The notes beneath the pieces were generated by a model. That model saw only the letters and a program-made list of their open reading frames with translations. It searched no databases and was not told where the DNA came from. This document shows, one piece after another, positions 33,035 to 39,990 of a stretch of DNA of 64,000 nucleotides. Numbering within the stretch: position 1 is the stretch's first letter; the number at the start of each line of letters is the position of its first letter. Source of the DNA: JAUVPY01 sp034412795 (lineage in GTDB: Bacteria; Chloroflexota; Anaerolineae; 4572-78; NAK82); contig DAOUMD010000090.1 in the NCBI GenBank assembly GCA_034412795.1, forward strand, positions 6,723 to 70,722, written 5' to 3'. Both the position numbers and the translations under genes were made by a program.

Positions 33035-34281
33035 CTAGAGGACGATTTCAAAAGTTTTTAGGGTATACTATGGCCACCAACTGAAAGGAGGCTTTATAGG
33101 TGGCCCGTCCAGTTTACAAATACGAGATAAAGCTCGCAGGCAAGGAGAAACAGGAATTGCGCCAGGCAAAAAAGAAGGGCAAGATAAACGCTCGCTTGGT
33201 CATCCGCATTTTCATCATCTTAATGGCCGACGCAGGTAAGACCATCGCTACCACAGCCCAGATCTTGGGTTGCTGTGAACAAACAGTGTTGAACCAGCGC
33301 AAACGGTTTCTGGCCCGCCGCTGCGAAGGGGCGGTGGCAGCCTTGATGGACTTGCCGCGCAGTGGCCGACCGGTGACCTATGGCCCCCAAGAACGAGCCC
33401 AAATCACGGCGGTGGTGTGTGAGACCCTCTGGAAACGCAAGTTGCCCCTCAGCCGTTTCTCGATTGCTGACTTGCGCCGGGTGGTCGTCCAGGAAGAGGG
33501 CTTGGCGCGTCTCAGTCACAGTAGCATGGGGCGTATCCTGCGCCAGGATGCTCTCAAGCCGTGGCGCTACCGCTACTGGCTCTTCCCACGTGACCCTGAC
33601 TTTGTGAACAAGGCCTGCGTGATTTTGGACCTGTACGCCGGGTTTTGGCAAGGTCAGCGACTTGGACCGGATGAGTATCTGCTCTCGGCGGATGAGAAAA
33701 GCATCCAAATCCTGACCCGCTGCCATCCCAGCCTGCCGACCATCCCCGGTTACGAACAGCGTGTCGAGTTTGAGTATGAACGGCAGGGCACGGTAGCCTA
33801 TCACGCCGCCTGGGATGTCTTCCGGGGCAAGATCTTCGGGCGTGTGGCTCCCAACACCTGCATTGCCACCTTTAATCAACTCATTGACTTGGTCATGCCC
33901 CAAGCGCCCTACCAGACGGCGGCGCGGGTTTTCTGGATCGTTGACGGAGGCTGTGCCCATCATCGCAATACCTTTCCGGCACGCTTGCGCGACATGTATG
34001 CCAATGCCGTGGCTGTCTCCTTGCCGGTGCATGCCAGTTGGTTGAACCAAATCGAACTCTACTTTTCCATCGTCCAGCGCAAGGTCCTGACGCCTTTGGA
34101 TGTGGCGGACGAAGCGACTTTGACCCAGCGCTTGTTAGATTTTCAAGACTACTATCAGCAAGTAGCCAAACCTTTCTCTTGGAAGTTTACGGCCGCTGAC
34201 CTGAAGAGACGTCTTGAGGCTGTCTAAGCCTTTACTCTTCAGCTCGGCTTTACCCTAAAAACTTCTGAAATCCTGGTCTAG
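33035..34281 (+). mobile_element. IS630-family insertion sequence with 28-bp terminal repeats and TA duplication
   Basis: Imperfect inverted repeats at 33035-33065 and 34251-34281 (26 of 31 positions match by eye) bracket the transposase gene. Each end carries CTAG; the TA (33036-33037 and 34279-34280) is the target duplicated by IS630/Tc1-type elements, so the element proper is about 33038-34278. A -10-like TATACT (33064-33069) lies at the inner edge of the left repeat and may drive the transposase. Both ends and the gene are intact. Confidence 0.9.
33100..34227 (+). CDS. IS630-family transposase (DDE)
   Basis: 375 aa from GTG 33100 (AAAGGAGGC about 7 bp upstream). N-terminal HTH region (about 30-90; TIATTAQILGCCEQTVLNQRKRF), a second helical DNA-binding part, then a DDE catalytic domain: first Asp in LSADEKSIQIL, second in WIVDGGCAHH, Glu in ASWLNQIELYFS. 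Complete length for the family. The frame is uninterrupted, so the element may still move. Confidence 0.93.
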   Translation: MARPVYKYEIKLAGKEKQELRQAKKKGKINARLVIRIFIILMADAGKTIATTAQILGCCEQTVLNQRKRFLARRCEGAVAALMDLPRSGRPVTYGPQERAQITAVVCETLWKRKLPLSRFSIADLRRVVVQEEGLARLSHSSMGRILRQDALKPWRYRYWLFPRDPDFVNKACVILDLYAGFWQGQRLGPDEYLLSADEKSIQILTRCHPSLPTIPGYEQRVEFEYERQGTVAYHAAWDVFRGKIFGRVAPNTCIATFNQLIDLVMPQAPYQTAARVFWIVDGGCAHHRNTFPARLRDMYANAVAVSLPVHASWLNQIELYFSIVQRKVLTPLDVADEATLTQRLLDFQDYYQQVAKPFSWKFTAADLKRRLEAV

Positions 34282-34300
34282 TTGCTTCCTTTTCTTCGAT

Positions 34301-34633
34301 CTACCAGATTTCCTGTTGGAGTCGGCACCGCGGCCAGGTGCTCAATCGCTCATCTAACTTTCCAATGTGGGCCTCTATCCAATTGATATCTCCACTAACC
34401 AAGGCGGCTTTCTCCTCCAGAGTAAGATTGTAGCCCCGAAGGGCCTTGGAACCCTGATAGGTTAACTGAGCTATGAAGGCAGGATTGTTCGCTGCTCTTT
34501 CCAGTATCTTCACTATGGCTTCTTTATGTATTACTTTTTCAGTTTCCCGGGTGTCCGACCCAGAGGCCGTATCTTTCTCTTTGGGTTCCTTGATGGTGCA
34601 CACCGCGTCCATAGCCATATGTAGGCCTGCCAT
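34301..34633 (-). CDS. Small LigA-like / RiPP-precursor-like protein
   Basis: 110 aa. The N-terminal third is charged and rich in Glu/Thr/Lys; the central part (ILERAANNPAFIAQLTYQG, LRGYNLTLEEKAALVSGD) resembles the short LigA-like leader fold that also occurs in the Franean1_4349 group of RiPP precursors; the end has SGDINWIEAHIGKL and a Trp/Cys/Arg tail (STWPRCRLQQEIW). No modifying enzyme lies beside it. The IS630 element ends 20 bp past its stop. It could be a RiPP precursor, a small regulator, or a remnant. ATG 34633 follows GGGAGATGCAACC, a usable ribosome site. Confidence 0.55.
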   Translation of the reverse strand: MAGLHMAMDAVCTIKEPKEKDTASGSDTRETEKVIHKEAIVKILERAANNPAFIAQLTYQGSKALRGYNLTLEEKAALVSGDINWIEAHIGKLDERLSTWPRCRLQQEIW

Positions 34634-34703
34634 GGTTGCATCTCCCTTCGGTGCATTTCAAACCTCGCTGACGCAGGAAGATTCTTCTTTCCCTTGTAGC
34701 CTC

Positions 34704-35747
34704 CTATGTATGCAATTGTTGTTTTGCGACCAATACGGGTCTGTCAACCCAGCGCAGCAGGGGGGTGATCAGCTCACCCAACAGCCTTCGCGACCACCAA
34801 CTAGAAGGGTCAGCGGCAATGATAATCAGGTCGTAATCTCCTTCGACCATCTCACGCTGAATCTGCGACTCAGCCGGTCCCTGTCTGAAGCGTAGGGTGC
34901 CCCTGGTTTCCCAACTCACCAGATGTTGGGCTATCTGGCGCATCTGCCGTCCCAGGGTGGTGTCTGTCGCCAGCCATTGGGCGATTCCATGCTGCATTCG
35001 GGTCACGTGATCATACGTGGCTGGCATATGAGATACCACGGCCAGGACGGTGACGTTAGCCTGACTGGGCTGGGCCAGGCGCACAGCCCAGTCGACTGCT
35101 ACGTCGTCGGTCTCTTGCCCACGGACAATCAAGAGTATGTGATTGAGCGCTTCGCGTGGACGGTGGGCTAGCAGAACTGAGGAGGGCATCTGCTCGGCAA
35201 CTTTCAGATCTGCCGCGCCCAAGAGCAACTGTTGAATCAAGGGCTGGTCTGGCTCCCCGAAGATGACCAGATCATAGCTATGCGCTGCTTTGATCAAATC
35301 GTCGAGCGTAGTATCTCCGTCACCTGCTGTCCCAAAGTCACTTAGATGCCCGCCCAACATTTCAGCCAGGTACTGGGCATAAGCCTTCACCTGGTCAGCA
35401 ATGGAATTGGCCGGACAATGAACCAGCAGGCGCGGGACATGGTGGGTCTCCTCGGGCCATATCTCGGCCAGTAGCTCATCGATGGCCTCAGGATCACCGT
35501 GCACTACATATGGCTGTGTTCCCAAGGCGTCTGCGACTGCTGCAAGGGCAATCGCATCGTCTGGGTCGGCCATCGCTACCGTAATGTGATCACTATCTCC
35601 TGCCAGCGGCAGCGCTCGATAACGGAAGGCCACAGCCGACGGCAAACGTCGTGCTACTCTTGGATTCAAAACCAGACTGTCAAGGGCCAGGTGCCTGGCC
35701 GTACGAGGGACTGAGGCTTTTGTAAACTGGCGATCAGTACAATTCAT
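34704..35747 (-). CDS. MshEN-like domain fused to tandem UspA domains
   Basis: 347 aa. Residues about 25-98 match the second half of the type II secretion ATPase N-terminal domain (RRLPSAVAFRYRALPLAGDS, ITVAMADPDDAIALAAVADA, GDPEAIDELLAEIW). The rest holds two UspA-like domains (about 105-200 and 200-345), the second better kept (LLIVRGQETDDVAVDWAVRLA, DLIIIAADPSSWWSRRLLGELITPLL) but without a clear G-x-G ATP motif. This pairing of a pilus-ATPase accessory domain with UspA is one I do not know from named families. MshEN domains bind c-di-GMP in some proteins, but the canonical RLG...Q motif is not visible here. Confidence 0.7.
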   Translation of the reverse strand: MNCTDRQFTKASVPRTARHLALDSLVLNPRVARRLPSAVAFRYRALPLAGDSDHITVAMADPDDAIALAAVADALGTQPYVVHGDPEAIDELLAEIWPEETHHVPRLLVHCPANSIADQVKAYAQYLAEMLGGHLSDFGTAGDGDTTLDDLIKAAHSYDLVIFGEPDQPLIQQLLLGAADLKVAEQMPSSVLLAHRPREALNHILLIVRGQETDDVAVDWAVRLAQPSQANVTVLAVVSHMPATYDHVTRMQHGIAQWLATDTTLGRQMRQIAQHLVSWETRGTLRFRQGPAESQIQREMVEGDYDLIIIAADPSSWWSRRLLGELITPLLRWVDRPVLVAKQQLHT

Positions 35748-35902
35748 AAATACCCTCCAGGTAACGGCTGGATCGTTTGGGATGCGTAACCCAGTCGAGA
35801 ATTACCTGGCACACTAAAGGATCTTCAAATTCCTTTGCCAGGGATTGAAGATACGCGCTGATCAGTCCGTGTTTCTAGAATAATCGGTGAGAATGATAGA
35901 GG

Positions 35903-35931
35903 TCGTGACAGGGCTGTTACAGAGTTGTGAC
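35903..35931 (+). promoter_or_regulatory. Three 7-bp direct repeats at 11-bp spacing (Pho-box-like)
   Basis: TCGTGAC (35903), CTGTTAC (35914) and TTGTGAC (35925), each separated by 4 bp. This is the arrangement bound by PhoB-type regulators and resembles the repeats before the kinase gene (38836-38864). It lies downstream of the response regulator gene and about 155 bp upstream of the MshEN-UspA gene, but points away from the latter. Confidence 0.45.
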
Positions 35932-35942
35932 AAAAGAGAGGG

Positions 35943-36653
35943 TTAGCTGTTGGAGGAGGGGATGATAAGACCATAACCCAAACCGGGGACGGTCTCGATG
36001 TAGTCAGGCTGAGTGAGGTCGGATTCGCTCAGGGATCGAATAGCCTTGGTTATCTTACCCCGCAGCCGGTGTACTAATTGACGTAGCATATCGCGGTCTC
36101 CGCCGTCGGGGCCCCATACGTGTTCAATGATGGCCTCGGTGGTCAGGACGTGCCCGGCGTTGAGCATCAGGTAGTCGAGCAGCCGGCTTTCCAACGGGGT
36201 CAGTGAGACAATCTCTCCGTCGTCAAAGCGTATCTCGCGTCGGCTGGGATCAAGTGTCAGTTCGCCAACCTGGCGGATGGCGGGAGTGGGTATTTTGCCA
36301 ACCCGGCGTAGAACGGCCTGCGCCCGGGCAACGAGCTGGCGTGGGCTGAAGGGTTTGGTGATATAGTCATCAGCCCCCAGCTCCAGGCCATAGACGATAT
36401 CGTCCTCTTCGGCTCGAACCGTGAGTAGCAAGATCGGGGTGTTGCCCTGCTCACGGATGCGCTGGCAAACGGCAAAACCATCGAGCTTGGGCAGGTTGAC
36501 GTCTAGCACAATCAGGTCGGGTCGATTTTCGGCCCAACGTTGCAGGGCGGATTCTCCGTCGAAAGCCTGAATTATTTGGTATCCCGCGCGTCGCATGGTA
36601 AAGGCCAGGACGTCGGCCAGCACCCGATCGTCGTCTACGATTAGCACTTTCAT
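35943..36653 (-). CDS. OmpR/PhoB-type response regulator
   Basis: 236 aa. Receiver (about 1-115; VDDD, acceptor Asp in LIVLDVNLPKLDG, T in LLLTVRAEEDD, Lys in ITKPFSP) and winged-helix DNA-binding domain (about 130-232; LTPLESRLLDYLMLNAGHVLTTEAIIEHVW, R-x-L-V-H-R-L-R-G-K recognition helix). It overlaps the kinase stop by 4 bp (ATGA), so the pair is coupled. Next to pst and two Pho-box-like sites it is the best PhoB candidate; the name is not certain. Confidence 0.9.
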   Translation of the reverse strand: MKVLIVDDDRVLADVLAFTMRRAGYQIIQAFDGESALQRWAENRPDLIVLDVNLPKLDGFAVCQRIREQGNTPILLLTVRAEEDDIVYGLELGADDYITKPFSPRQLVARAQAVLRRVGKIPTPAIRQVGELTLDPSRREIRFDDGEIVSLTPLESRLLDYLMLNAGHVLTTEAIIEHVWGPDGGDRDMLRQLVHRLRGKITKAIRSLSESDLTQPDYIETVPGLGYGLIIPSSNS

Positions 36654-38773
36654 GCTTTGCTCTCTACTGATAGACTGAACCAGAAGCTTGACCCGCCTCC
36701 TGGGCGGTTTTGAACTCCAACCTGGCCATCTTGGGCTTCAATGATTGCTTTGACGACCGAGAGACCCAGACCGGCACCGTACTGAGTCTTGTCATCACCT
36801 GTGGTGGGATACACGAAACGCCGAAACACATCTTTTTGGAATTCTGGCGGAATCCCTGGGCCTCGGTCGGCGATGTTTACCTGGACCCAATCCTCACTTA
36901 GGATAGCACTGACCGTGATCTCAGAATCATCGGGTCCATATTTGCTGGCGTTAGATAGCAGGTTGACCAATACTTGGACCGTTCGTCTCCAGTCGGCTCG
37001 AACTGTCGGGATCTCGGTTGGCAACTCGACTAGCAAACGCTGGTTATGCTTCTCCAACAGTGGTTGCATCACGCGTATCGCCTCAGCGATGATTCTCCCG
37101 AGGTTGGTTGGCCGGGCGTTCACGCGGAAGCGCCCAGCCTCGATGCTTGCGCTTTCAAGTAGGTTATCTACGAGCGTCTGTAGTCCCAGGATACCCAAAT
37201 GAAGCGAGTTTAGCAACTCCTGTAATTCAGCCGGGCTGAGGTCAGGAGCTTGGTCCAGCAATAGTTCGACGGAAGCGGCCAGGGCAGATAAGGGGGTGCG
37301 AAATTCGTGGGCCACATTGGCCAGAAAGTGCCCCATAAGACGGTGGACCGCCTCCTCTTCGCTAACATCTCGGAAGACCAGCACAACCCGGGCACCGCCA
37401 ATAGTCGGTGGTGTGAGCTCGGCCCCAGTTACGGCCAACGTCGCTTGACGTCCATTCGCGAGTTCTACGACGATTTTGTGTTTCCGGCCAGGGGGCGGGA
37501 TGGTCTGACTAAAAGGTTCGTCTATCTCTAACGGTCGAAAGACCGCGTCGCAGGAGCGGTTTAATACCTCATCCTGGCTCCATCCGCTTATACGTTCGGC
37601 ACCTGGACTGAAGAAAGTAATCTGGTTGCGGTGGTCCAAGGTGACAATGCCTTCCACGATGGACTCCAAGAGGACGTCGGTCCACGCTTTTTCCCGGCGC
37701 AACTCGGTTAAGGTGCGCCGTAGATCGAGACGGGCGCTTTCCAGGGTTTGGGCTACCAAAGCTACTTCACGTACTTGGGCCTCAACGGCCAGTGACGAGT
37801 CGAGATCGCCCTGGCTCAACGTGGTCGCCGCCTGGGTCAAGCGGGCCAGTGGTTGGCTGATACGTCGAGCCAGGAACGTCCCCAAAACAGACCCCAGGGC
37901 TGCTACGATCACAATGCTACCGGCCAGAGTCCAGGCCAGACTCCGGCGCGTCGCGACGATGTCGGCCACCGCCAGGGCGACTTCGGCTTCCACTTGCCTG
38001 TCTTGGGTAGTGGGCTGGAAGGGTGCAAGCAAGCCCGCTTCGCTCAAGGAGAAGCGACTGCCATAATAGGGACGACCGTCGAGAGTGAAAACAGTATTAC
38101 GCGCCTCGCCGTCAATCGCTCCAGATTGTATCGTGCGACGAGATAATGGGGTATCATTCAGACTGGTTGCTACCGATTGATTCTCTACCAGTAGGGTGTG
38201 TTCCAGTCCAGTTTGCGTGCGCATTTGGGTTGCGAACTCGTGATTTACCTCTATGCCTACGATGACTGTCCCACGAAAGCCAGCAGTTTCAGTGTCAATG
38301 GGGTGGGCGGCGAGAAGCCACGCCCGGGGAGCTGTACCTGTCGCAACGATGTGAATGCCAGCACGCGCACCGGCTGTGCATATAGAGTCGGTGCGCGTTT
38401 CACCGGCTTGTGCTACCGCTTGTTGTTCCGAGTCGCAGATGAGCACCAGATCAAGGCCCGAACCGGTCTGAAGTGTGTCTAGATAGGTTTGCATCGAAGC
38501 CTGATCCCCACGCGCCAGCAACTCGCGTAGCGTGGGGCGCTGGGCTGTCAGAGTGGCAAGATTGATCATCTCGCTTTGTTTGGCCGTATAGAGCGCTTGA
38601 GCTGCACGACTTCCTTGTTCCACTTGCGCCCAGGCCTGACGGTCAAGTTGGTTGCGGATCAACCAAATTGCAGGTAGCCCAGCGGCGGCCGCCGTCAGGA
38701 GCACCAGTGCCACGAAGCTCAGAATCATCTGTGCCGGCAGGGAACGCAGATCGATCCGAAGATTTTTCATCAA
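36650..38773 (-). CDS. PhoR-like sensor histidine kinase with large extracytoplasmic domain
   Basis: 707 aa. Membrane segment about 16-38, an extracytoplasmic domain of about 240 residues (dCACHE/CHASE-like by layout, no clear ligand motif), membrane segment about 280-303, HAMP, PAS (about 370-470; VLLESIVEGIVTLDHRNQITFFSPGAERI in part: GIVTLDHRNQITFFSPGAE), HisKA (FLANVAHEFRTPLSALAA, His about 497) and HATPase (LLSNASKYGP, IADRGPGIP, GAGLGLSVVKAIIE). HAMP-PAS-HisKA order is that of PhoR, but E. coli PhoR lacks the large outer domain. It is transcribed just before its regulator. Confidence 0.9.
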   Translation of the reverse strand: MMKNLRIDLRSLPAQMILSFVALVLLTAAAAGLPAIWLIRNQLDRQAWAQVEQGSRAAQALYTAKQSEMINLATLTAQRPTLRELLARGDQASMQTYLDTLQTGSGLDLVLICDSEQQAVAQAGETRTDSICTAGARAGIHIVATGTAPRAWLLAAHPIDTETAGFRGTVIVGIEVNHEFATQMRTQTGLEHTLLVENQSVATSLNDTPLSRRTIQSGAIDGEARNTVFTLDGRPYYGSRFSLSEAGLLAPFQPTTQDRQVEAEVALAVADIVATRRSLAWTLAGSIVIVAALGSVLGTFLARRISQPLARLTQAATTLSQGDLDSSLAVEAQVREVALVAQTLESARLDLRRTLTELRREKAWTDVLLESIVEGIVTLDHRNQITFFSPGAERISGWSQDEVLNRSCDAVFRPLEIDEPFSQTIPPPGRKHKIVVELANGRQATLAVTGAELTPPTIGGARVVLVFRDVSEEEAVHRLMGHFLANVAHEFRTPLSALAASVELLLDQAPDLSPAELQELLNSLHLGILGLQTLVDNLLESASIEAGRFRVNARPTNLGRIIAEAIRVMQPLLEKHNQRLLVELPTEIPTVRADWRRTVQVLVNLLSNASKYGPDDSEITVSAILSEDWVQVNIADRGPGIPPEFQKDVFRRFVYPTTGDDKTQYGAGLGLSVVKAIIEAQDGQVGVQNRPGGGSSFWFSLSVESKA

Positions 38774-38835
38774 TGATCTATTTTACTCCCACTCGCTGAA
38801 AACTGGAAGTTCTGAAGGTGGTCAATACTCCTTTT

Positions 38836-38864
38836 GTAACTACTTTATCACAATCTGATCACAA
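38836..38864 (-). promoter_or_regulatory. Pho-box-like triple repeat in front of the kinase-regulator operon
   Basis: On the - strand: TTGTGAT (38864-38858), CAGA, TTGTGAT (38853-38847), AAAG, TAGTTAC (38842-38836). Three 7-mers at exact 11-bp spacing, 63 bp before the kinase ATG and in its direction. Two of the three are identical. This is the geometry of PhoB sites (7-bp repeats with 4-bp spacers) and suggests autoregulation. The divergent CBS gene starts 67 bp to the right and could share the site. Confidence 0.6.
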
Positions 38865-38881
38865 TTTTTGTCATTCACACT

Positions 38882-38890
38882 TGATATACT
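38882..38890 (+). promoter_or_regulatory. Extended -10 (TGATATACT) of the CBS gene
   Basis: TGATATACT at 38882-38890, 40 bp before the ATG at 38931, same motif as before the flp genes. No good -35 at 16-18 bp. It sits next to the Pho-box-like repeats. Confidence 0.5.
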
Positions 38891-38930
38891 GTTGATAGCC
38901 TGGCAAAAGATTCAAATGAGGAGGCCGACA

Positions 38931-39422
38931 ATGAAACAAGAATTGGTTAAGGACTGGATGACTCGCGAGGTTGTGACCATTACGCCTGACACAACACTTC
39001 CAGAGGCTCACCGCCTGATGACTGAAAAACAGATTCGTCGCCTACCGGTAATGAAAAACGGCCACCTAGTTGGTATCGTCACACGTGGTGACGTGCGGGG
39101 GGCAGAGGCCTCAGACGCGACGACGCTGAGCATCTGGGAACTGTATTACCTGATCGGCAAAATCAAGATCGGGGAAATTATGACACGTGACCCGATTACC
39201 ATCTCTCAGGATGCGACCATTGGTGAGGCTGCTCAGATGATGTTGGACTACAAGATCAGCGGTCTGCCAGCGGTTGATGGACAGGGGAGAATGGTAGGGA
39301 TCATCACCGAGTCCGACATCTTCCGCATCGTGGTTCAGGATTGGAACGAGTCGTTGAGCCAAGGACAGGCATACAGTCTTCGTCCCGAGACCCTCACTGA
39401 AGGTGCGTCGCCAATACTCTGA
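38931..39422 (+). CDS. Two-CBS-domain protein
   Basis: 163 aa from ATG 38931 (GAGGAGG at 38918-38924); the longer frame to 38868 overlaps the promoter. Two CBS motifs: VKDWMTREVVTITPDTTLPEAHRLM (about 4-55) and IMTRDPITISQDATIGEAAQMM (about 80-130), each followed by a V.G.VT.SD/RGD strand typical of adenosyl-nucleotide sites. Such stand-alone proteins (COG0517) sense energy charge or nucleotides and modulate a partner. Its partner is unknown; the AtpC-like gene follows 89 bp later. Confidence 0.9.
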   Translation: MKQELVKDWMTREVVTITPDTTLPEAHRLMTEKQIRRLPVMKNGHLVGIVTRGDVRGAEASDATTLSIWELYYLIGKIKIGEIMTRDPITISQDATIGEAAQMMLDYKISGLPAVDGQGRMVGIITESDIFRIVVQDWNESLSQGQAYSLRPETLTEGASPIL

Positions 39423-39511
39423 TAAGCATTTTGGGGATGAAGTACCGGCAGCGACATCGGGGTCCTTGGATCGTATAGCGCGTAGTGTCTCGCGAGGAAG
39501 CGAGGACGATT

Positions 39512-39922
39512 ATGCCATTAAGAATGAATATTATGACCCCGCAGCGCCGCGTTTACTCCGAAGACGTGGATATGGTTATTGCACCGGGCATTGACGGGCA
39601 ACTCGGTATTTTACCGCATCACGCACCTATGTTGACCGCCCTAACCTGTGGTGAACTGCGGGTGAAGCGTGGAGACGAAGAGGAAAGCTTCGTCATTGGC
39701 GGTGGTTTTTTGGAGGTGCATCCTGGCTGGGTGACAGTTCTAGCTTACGCGCCTGGGCGAGCTGGGGCTGGTCGACGCCAAACCGCCGAACAACTTCGCG
39801 CCCGTACCCGGGAAAATGTGGATTTTGCCCGGGCTGAGGCTGTTCTGCGTCGGGCGATGATGCGCGTCAAGGTGGCAAAGCTTCGCCGAAGAAAAGGTAG
39901 TCTCCGAGCGGAAGTTAGATAG
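39512..39922 (+). CDS. atpC: Solitary F1-ATPase epsilon-type subunit
   Basis: 136 aa from ATG 39512 (GAGGA 6 bp upstream). N-terminal beta-sandwich with the epsilon pattern MTPQRRVYSEDVDMVIAPGIDGQLGILPHHAPMLTAL, shown in part: PGIDGQLGILPHHAPMLT; GGGFLEV; then a two-helix Arg/Ala-rich C-terminal hairpin (about 95-130) of the inhibitory type. No other ATP synthase subunit is near. It may complete a dispersed ATP synthase set, or be a separate copy that inhibits ATP hydrolysis under stress. The tail of RKGSLRAEVR is unusually basic. Confidence 0.88.
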   Translation: MPLRMNIMTPQRRVYSEDVDMVIAPGIDGQLGILPHHAPMLTALTCGELRVKRGDEEESFVIGGGFLEVHPGWVTVLAYAPGRAGAGRRQTAEQLRARTRENVDFARAEAVLRRAMMRVKVAKLRRRKGSLRAEVR

Positions 39923-39936
39923 GTTCATAAGCATAA

Positions 39937-39972
39937 ACCTGGCTGATGCTATACCCATAGCATCAGCCAGGT
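39937..39972. terminator. 16-bp perfect hairpin between converging atpC and the SH3/propeller gene
   Basis: 39937-39952 pairs with 39957-39972 across ACCC; 16 uninterrupted pairs (ACCTGGCTGATGCTAT). Placed 15 bp after one stop and 19 bp before the other, it is probably a two-way terminator. Confidence 0.75.
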
Positions 39973-39990
39973 AGAGTGCTGCAGGTATGG

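Noticed and set aside
33220..34050. 276-aa - strand frame inside the IS630 element
   Set aside because: Shadow of the transposase; no ribosome site or motif.
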